Source: Microdochium bolleyi (lineage: Eukaryota > Ascomycota > Sordariomycetes > Xylariales > Microdochiaceae). Taken from it: a DNA stretch of 64,000 nucleotides. Made by a program: the position numbers and the translations under genes. The notes beneath the pieces are model-generated. The model made no database searches. It was not told the DNA's origin and saw only the letters and a program-made list of their open reading frames with translations. The DNA lies in contig KQ964247.1 of the NCBI GenBank assembly GCA_001566295.1, forward strand, positions 1,612,001 to 1,676,000. The letters run 5' to 3'. Shown here piece after piece: positions 58,674 to 64,000 of this stretch. Numbering within the stretch: the stretch's first letter is position 1; the number at the start of each line of letters is the position of its first letter.

Positions 58674-60426
58674 ATGAGCGACCCGAAGAACGTCCAGGGC
58701 GTTCACATCGAGAGGGCCTCCTCTACGGACGCGAGCCTTGATGCCACTGTGTTGCAGACCTCGGCGCCGACGGCCGAGTACGATGCTCATCAACATGCTA
58801 TGACGCGCATGGAGGCTATCAAGGAGAACTGGAAATCCCTGCTGTGGTGTAAGCCGTCTTTCAAATCTGCAGATGCTCTGATCGCAAAACTGATGACGTA
58901 TCTCGGCTTCACTCAGGTGGCTACGCATTCTACCTCTGCATCACTTGGGGTTTCGACGGCCTGGCTGGTGGTATCGTCGTCTCAATCGCCGCGTTCCGCA
59001 AGGACTTCGGCGTTCCATTTGCTGGTGATTACGCGGTGGACGCCAACTGGCAGCTTGGCTGGCTTGCAGGGACGCTTTTCGGTAGGTTCACATTCCGAGA
59101 TTCCTCAACTGGGAATGATGTTGCCGGTACGAAAAGCTAACTGACCTGGCTATAGGTATGATCGCTGGTGGCTACCTTGCTGGCGTCGTCACCAACAAGT
59201 ATGGACGTAGAATCGCCATCTTGGGCGCTTTCATCTTCTACATCAGTGGAGTCTTCGCCCAAGTCTTTGCGAGCACGAATGTGCATTTTTTTGTAGGCAA
59301 GCTTCTCACCGGCTTTCCCCTGGGCATATTCACCACCGTCGCGCCTACCTATGGTGCTGAGATGGCACCGTTGAGGATCCGCGGCGCTGTTTCGGCCGGC
59401 ATGAACTTTGCCATCGTCGTCGGACAATGCATCTGCTACGGCGTCATGCGCGAGACTGCGTACTATGACGGAAGCGCGCAATACAAGGTTCTCTTCATGA
59501 CCCAATGGGGTTTCTGCGCCGTGGGCCTGGCCATTTTGCCTTTCTTCCCCGAGTCACCCTACTGGCTCGTCGACCACGGCAAGGAGGACAAAGCCCGTGA
59601 GAACCTGGCCAAGCTGCACGGTCCTGACTTTAACCTCGATGGGGCCATAGCTGATATCAGGGAGTCACTCACCCGTGAAAGCCAGGAGCAGGAGGGCAAT
59701 AACAAGGCACGTATCGTGGAATGCTTCTCCCGCGCTCAGTGGAGACGGACGCTTGCCGGTGCCGGCATGTTCGCCGTCCAGAACCAGTCCGGCTCGGCTT
59801 GGGTCATCGGCTACATGTCCTACTTCATGCAGCTCGCTGGTCTGCCGGCGACCCGTGCGGCCGACGTCGCGGTTGGCCTGACCGGTCTTATGGTCGTGGG
59901 CAACATGGCCGGCTGGTTCACTGTCGAGTGGATAGGCAGGCGAGGATCGGCGCTCTGGGGCTGTATTATTCTGACCGTCTGCCTGTTTGTGATCGGTATT
60001 ATTGCCGTCATCCAGGCCCCGAGCGCCATCTTTGTTCAGATCGCATTCATGGCGGTCTGGTCCGTCGTCTACCAGGCGACCATTGGTGCTGCGGCGTGGC
60101 CCATTACCACCGAGAACGCCACTTCTCGCCTTCGCGCCTCGACGCAGTCCATTGCCACCATGACCAACGGTATCACCTCGTGCGTCTGGAGTTTCGCCCT
60201 TCCCTATGCTATCAACCCTGACCGGGGCAACCTGGGTGGCAAGATTTCCTTTGTGTTCGGTGCCACCATGGCGTGTGCGACCGTTTTTGTGTACTTTGTC
60301 GTCCCGGAGACCAGGAACCGCAGCTTCATCGAGATTGATGAGCTCTGGAGCCGTGGAGTTGCGCCTCGGAATTTCAAGAAGACCAACCTCGTCACTGTCG
60401 CAGAGGAGGAGAAGATCCAGGCATAG
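58674..60426 (+). CDS. MFS sugar transporter, alpha-glucoside:proton symporter type
   Basis: Exons 58674-58848, 58917-59081 and 59156-60426 (introns 68 and 74 nt) give 536 residues. The splices rebuild the first helix, LLWCGYAFYLCITWGFDGLA, and the second, LAGTLFGMIAGGYLAGV. Sugar-porter signatures: GVVTNKYGRRIAI after helix 2, PESPYWLVDHGKEDKARENL after helix 6, and PETRNRSFIEIDELW at the end of helix 12. These resemble fungal maltose/alpha-glucoside permeases (Mal11/Agt1 type), which import disaccharides with protons across the plasma membrane. The exact sugar is not fixed by the motifs. The next gene, 680 bases downstream on the same strand, encodes a Zn2Cys6 factor that might regulate it. 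Confidence 0.93.
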
Positions 60427-61106
60427 AAAGAAGATTGGGGTCAAGATTCCTCGTGTCTTGACGATAGGGACCCTCGCTCCGAGGATAACTCAAGAGGTGA
60501 ACCACATCTTTTTCCCACTTGAGCAACGCAAAAGGTTCCCTCCCCGGACAAGGGGAGACGAACACCAGCAATGCACAGCCAGAATAGTCTTGTTGAGTCT
60601 CTCCATATGCTCCGCACTGAAGCGCCGTCTCTAATACAAGCACGTCTCGAACTCATGTGCCATGCATTGCCTTGCCGTTTGGCGCTTATGGTTTCTTCGT
60701 GTACCCAAGTGACCGGCGAGGTTCAGGTATAGGGTCCCCATTGAATGACTGGACCGGAGAATTCCCTAGGGCGTGACATTGACAGCCACCGTAGCGGCCC
60801 AAGTGCGAACCTTGTCGGCGCCTGCAAGTTACGCAGTAGTAGTTACGGCCAGACGCCACGCTCTGAGCCTGGTGGTGATGGGGCGGAGCAGACCAGCCAC
60901 ATCGCGGAAAACCGAGCAGTTAGAGAGAGTTGGGGAAAGCGGTTTGCAGGGAGCCTGCCCTGACTCGCGACTCTACATTCGCGTCTCCGCACGCTAGCCA
61001 CTTGTTCGTTGACCTTGCCAGCATCTTGTCGAGATTCAGCTCTGCCCCCAGACTTGTCCTCTCCACCCCCAATTCCCAACTGCGGGGGCACGACGATGAG
61101 GCCCCG
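60427..61106. other. intergenic region
   Basis: It separates the transporter stop from the regulator start. It should hold the transporter 3' UTR and the regulator promoter; no gene seen. Confidence 0.5.
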
Positions 61107-63246
61107 ATGAGTGCCCCGGCAGCCAGCTCGCGCAAGGGCCGGCCGATTGCGAAGCGGGCGTGCGACTGCTGCCGCCTCCGCAAGACGCAGTGCAGCTTCG
61201 GCCCCGACAACGCGGACGTCTGTGGCAAGTGCCTGGCCGCCGGCGTCCCCTGCACCTTCCTGCAGGACCGCAGGCAGCGAGGCCCCGTCAGCCGGTGAGA
61301 CCCTACGAGATCGGCCGAGTCCACCTTGACTGGAACACTCTGGCTGACAAGACACCTGCATAGCCGCCTTGCACAGTTCCGTGAGGCTGTGGCCGCCGGC
61401 ACCCCGGCCGAGTCGAAACATCACCCGTCGCCGACCAGCTCGGGACCCTCCCCAGATGCTGCGTCGCCGCACCAGAGCTCCATTTCGTCGTCAGTGGCAC
61501 AGGACCATCACCATGGCTCTCCATCAGCCTCACGAGCATCGCCGCTGCCGTTGCCACTTGGTGCCATCTCTGTCGAACATCTTGTCCCCGAGCCGCTCTT
61601 CCTCAAGATACTCCAGGACTTCCAGGACCGCATTTACCCCAGCCTCCCTCTGGTCCACCTGCCATACTTGCGCCATGCTGTCAGCCAGAGGCTCTACCAG
61701 ACTGACGGCGCATTTCAGCGACTATGCTTCGCCTTGTGCGCAGTCACTGTGGCGTCTGTACCTCGCAAATTCGGCCAGTATAGCCAGGGCGCCTACGCGG
61801 ACATCGCCGAGATGGTCGACAAGGCCTGCCAACTCGTGCTGCTCAGCCGCTTGTCCTCGGTCGCGTCGTGGCAGAACAAAGCGATCCATGACTATATGGT
61901 CGTCCCGGCCCTGCTAGCCATTGCCACGCTGTATGCGGGATTGAACAGCGCTGCGTGGACATATGCTAGCGAGGCCATCCAGTTCCTGCGCACACTGCGG
62001 CTGTACAGGAAGGAGAGCTATGCTGCCCTGGACCCCGTGACGGCCGAAATCTGCAAGAGGGCATTCTGGACGCTCTATATCATACAGATGTAAGTCGCTG
62101 CTGGCACACCATCACTGACCAATGTAAACCAAACAGTGGGCTGCCAGACGCTGATACGGCCTATGTAGCCACGACCGCATGGGCTTTGTGCATCCTCACA
62201 CAGGACTTGGGTACGACCCTCTCCACACGGACTGGGAGTTCTTGCTTGCTGTAGACGACCACGCTGGACAAAAGGACACCAAGGAGACCATCGTGCTCGC
62301 GGGCTTCGTGGTCGTCAACAAGATATTCCTGTCCGTGGCCGACTTGCTGTCCGAAGTGTTCCCAGGACAACCACCTCCGTGTGTATTACCTCTGGACAAG
62401 CTGGGATTTGGAGATTTTGCCAACCAGTCGCTGTTCGAGCACGAGCCCGAGCAAAGCTCTCCTTCGCGCAAGCTGCGGAGCTTCCTCCTCGTGCAACATC
62501 GACTGCGGACAATACTGCAGAACTTGCCGCCTCTGCTGCGGCCACTACCCCAGACTGTGAGATCGCCCACGTTCGTGACCAGGGAGCGACACGGCGGTCT
62601 GGAGCACGAGTCGACATCTGACGTGCGCGCAATGGACGGAAGCCTGCGAAATGGCTACTTCTCACGTAGCGGCACACCTCCAGACGAGGCCGAGATAATG
62701 GCTGCGCAGATGGAAGTTTCGTGGGCGAACATACAAGTTACAAGCCTCTTTATACAGTCCATTTTTCTGGAGATCTGCATAAGCAGCCTCCAAAACGAAA
62801 ATGGCGGCTCCGCAACGGGACCCGCGATGACCATGGAGGCAGCGAGTCCGATGAGCCTAGTGAGTTCCAGCAGCATGCAGCAAAGCGCAGCATCAGATCC
62901 GGGACTGCGCACAAAACTCCAGGACTTTCGGGAGAGGATTGCGAGAGACCTGCTCGAGGCGGTGAATGCATGTTCTCTGGCAACGCTCGAGTCTAACGGG
63001 CTTAGTATGATAGTCAAGATCCGCGAGATTGCTGCGACCATGCTAGATGCCAAGGATGCAGGTCTGACAGAAGACAAAAATGGGGGCAGCAGTAGCAGCA
63101 GCAGCCAGCCAGACTTTGAGGCGCAAGAGAAGCGGCAATGGTATGTCCAGCAGTTCGTCGACGTCCTCGCCAGGCTCGACTATGCATCGCAGCAAGGATC
63201 CTACCCAGCAGGAGGCAGTGCCCGCTCGCCAGTCCAGTCACGATGA
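61107..63246 (+). CDS. Zn2Cys6 transcription factor with fungal-specific domain
   Basis: Exons 61107-61294, 61364-62089 and 62169-63246 (introns 69 and 79 nt) give 663 residues. The start at 61107 lies just before the binuclear cluster ACDCCRLRKTQC, spaced C-x2-C-x6-C-x9-C-x2-C-x6-C, with the basic Arg/Lys residues that contact DNA. A Ser/His/Pro-rich linker leads to the fungal-specific regulatory domain, rebuilt by the second splice as FWTLYIIQIHDRMGFVHPHT then LGYDPLHTDWEFLL. I chose the acceptor at 62168 rather than one at about 62136 because only it keeps this domain in frame. The tail has Ser runs. Such factors bind CGG-type triplets as dimers and often control neighbouring metabolic genes; the upstream sugar transporter is a candidate target. 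Confidence 0.9.
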
Positions 63247-63768
63247 TCACCAGATTGAGTGGTCAGGCACTGCGGCTGTGTCTTGTCCATGAGGCGGGAT
63301 ATGCCGTCGCAGAGGGTTGTGCCAAGGATTCATACGGCCGGTGCCCCCGCAAGCATAGAACGATTGACCATGTAGACGGACAATTGGTGTGTGTGGAGAG
63401 AGACAGATGTGTCAATCAACGTCACGCAATCTTGCACATCCTGTGAGTGGTTGCAGGGAATGGAGTGATTGACTCGGAACAAGGCGCAGGCCCATTGCCG
63501 CCAAGAAGTACATTGCCACAATCCTGGACCGACACCATCTTAGCCTAAATTCTAAGTCATATCTCTTCAACTGCTTAACATGACATGCTGCTTCTTCTTC
63601 TTGAATAAGTAGTGGGAAGCCAGAACAAGAATGAGTTATCCACTCGGCCTCCTTCACAACCCTGCATTTGTTCCACGACAACCACGACACGTAAAGCGTC
63701 GAAAGAGGTCAAATCACCGCGACAGCAGCAACTAATTGACACCAATATATAAACACCATCTCAACAAG
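63247..63768. other. intergenic region with promoter of the last gene
   Basis: It holds the 3' UTR of the regulator and the promoter of the edge gene. No other gene seen. Confidence 0.5.
63746..63753 (+). promoter_or_regulatory. TATA box candidate
   Basis: TATATAAA lies only 15 bases before the ATG at 63769. A usual 30-base spacing would place transcription start inside or just after that ATG, favouring the in-frame ATG at 63784. Confidence 0.4.
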
Positions 63769-64000
63769 ATGGACTCGAAGACAATGGCGAACTCACGAAC
63801 ATTGAGCTTCTCATCGATGTCGTCCACAGAGACCGACCTGAAGCCGTGGTCTCACAGCCTAGATGAATCCGCACTGGTCGCCCCTTCCACCTTGCTCTTC
63901 CAGGGACTGTACATTGTGGACGACTCTTGCAGGAGCCAGCCCGTGTACAGACTCGACCGCGACGTGGCGGTGGTCCCTCAGAGATTCACCTCGGTCAAGG
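63769..64000 (+). CDS. N-terminal part of an unidentified protein (cut by window edge)
   Basis: The frame is open from ATG 63769 to the window end, giving 77 residues with no stop. It begins MDSKTMANSRTLSFSSMSST, a polar disordered head, followed by LVAPSTLLFQGLYIVDDSC and QPVYRLDRDVAVVPQRFTSV, which reads as beta strands. The pattern 'hydrophobic-x-G-x-Y-x-(I/V)...P-x-Y-x-L-x-R/H-D-V' recalls a common unnamed Pezizomycotina family, but I cannot name a function. A second in-frame ATG at 63784 has a good context (ACAATGG). An intron soon after the visible part is possible. Confidence 0.6.
   Translation, partial: MDSKTMANSRTLSFSSMSSTETDLKPWSHSLDESALVAPSTLLFQGLYIVDDSCRSQPVYRLDRDVAVVPQRFTSVK

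Noticed and set aside
62090..62168. Alternative acceptor at about 62136 in the Zn2Cys6 gene
   Set aside because: It would shift the frame and lose the conserved IHDRMGF part of the regulatory domain.

Overview
The window is nuclear DNA of a filamentous ascomycete (Pezizomycotina), most likely a Sordariomycete. Genes carry short introns (mostly 51-142 nt) with GT...AG ends, intergenic gaps are long, and TACCTAGGTA-type palindromes recur. The protein set is typical: AL-1, AL-2, CRY-DASH, CK1, Dbf2, a DASH-complex subunit, Zn2Cys6 and C2H2 factors. I rebuilt exon structures by eye from reading frames and splice signals. No plasmid, phage, CRISPR, transposon or RIP-like AT-rich block was seen.

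Layout. 0-3.5 kb: the acidic C-terminus of an unidentified protein, then on the minus strand a 721-residue protein joining an N-terminal membrane segment to three C-terminal C2H2 fingers. 3.5-7.1 kb: a gene-free divergent promoter with a dense cluster of GATC motifs. 7.1-18.8 kb: a photobiology block with a CRY-DASH photolyase/cryptochrome, a mitochondrial-type hot-dog thioesterase, the bifunctional lycopene cyclase/phytoene synthase (al-2/carRA) and, divergently, phytoene desaturase (al-1/carB). AL-2 and AL-1 catalyse consecutive steps of carotenoid synthesis, and all of these genes are light-induced in related fungi. 18.8-27.9 kb: a 9.1-kb stretch with no gene I can support, holding two long G homopolymers. 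27.9-33 kb: a ketopantoate-reductase-fold protein (Mug72 type) and a small three-exon gene for DASH subunit Hsk3. 33-37.5 kb: gene-free. 37.5-42.3 kb: casein kinase 1 (ck-1a type, 12-nt first coding exon) and a tail-anchored inositol polyphosphate 5-phosphatase.

42.8-51.1 kb, all minus strand: an MFS transporter, an NmrA-like protein, a protein built from ten perfect-length 25-residue repeats, and the Dbf2/Sid2-type NDR kinase. 52.2-64 kb, all plus strand: a WBP11-like splicing-linked protein, a monocarboxylate-permease-like MFS protein, tRNA-Arg(CCT), a sugar (alpha-glucoside-type) transporter, a Zn2Cys6 regulator that may control it, and the start of an unidentified gene cut by the window edge.

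The most unusual items are the membrane-anchored zinc-finger protein, which shares its promoter region with the photolyase gene, and the 25-residue-repeat helical protein.
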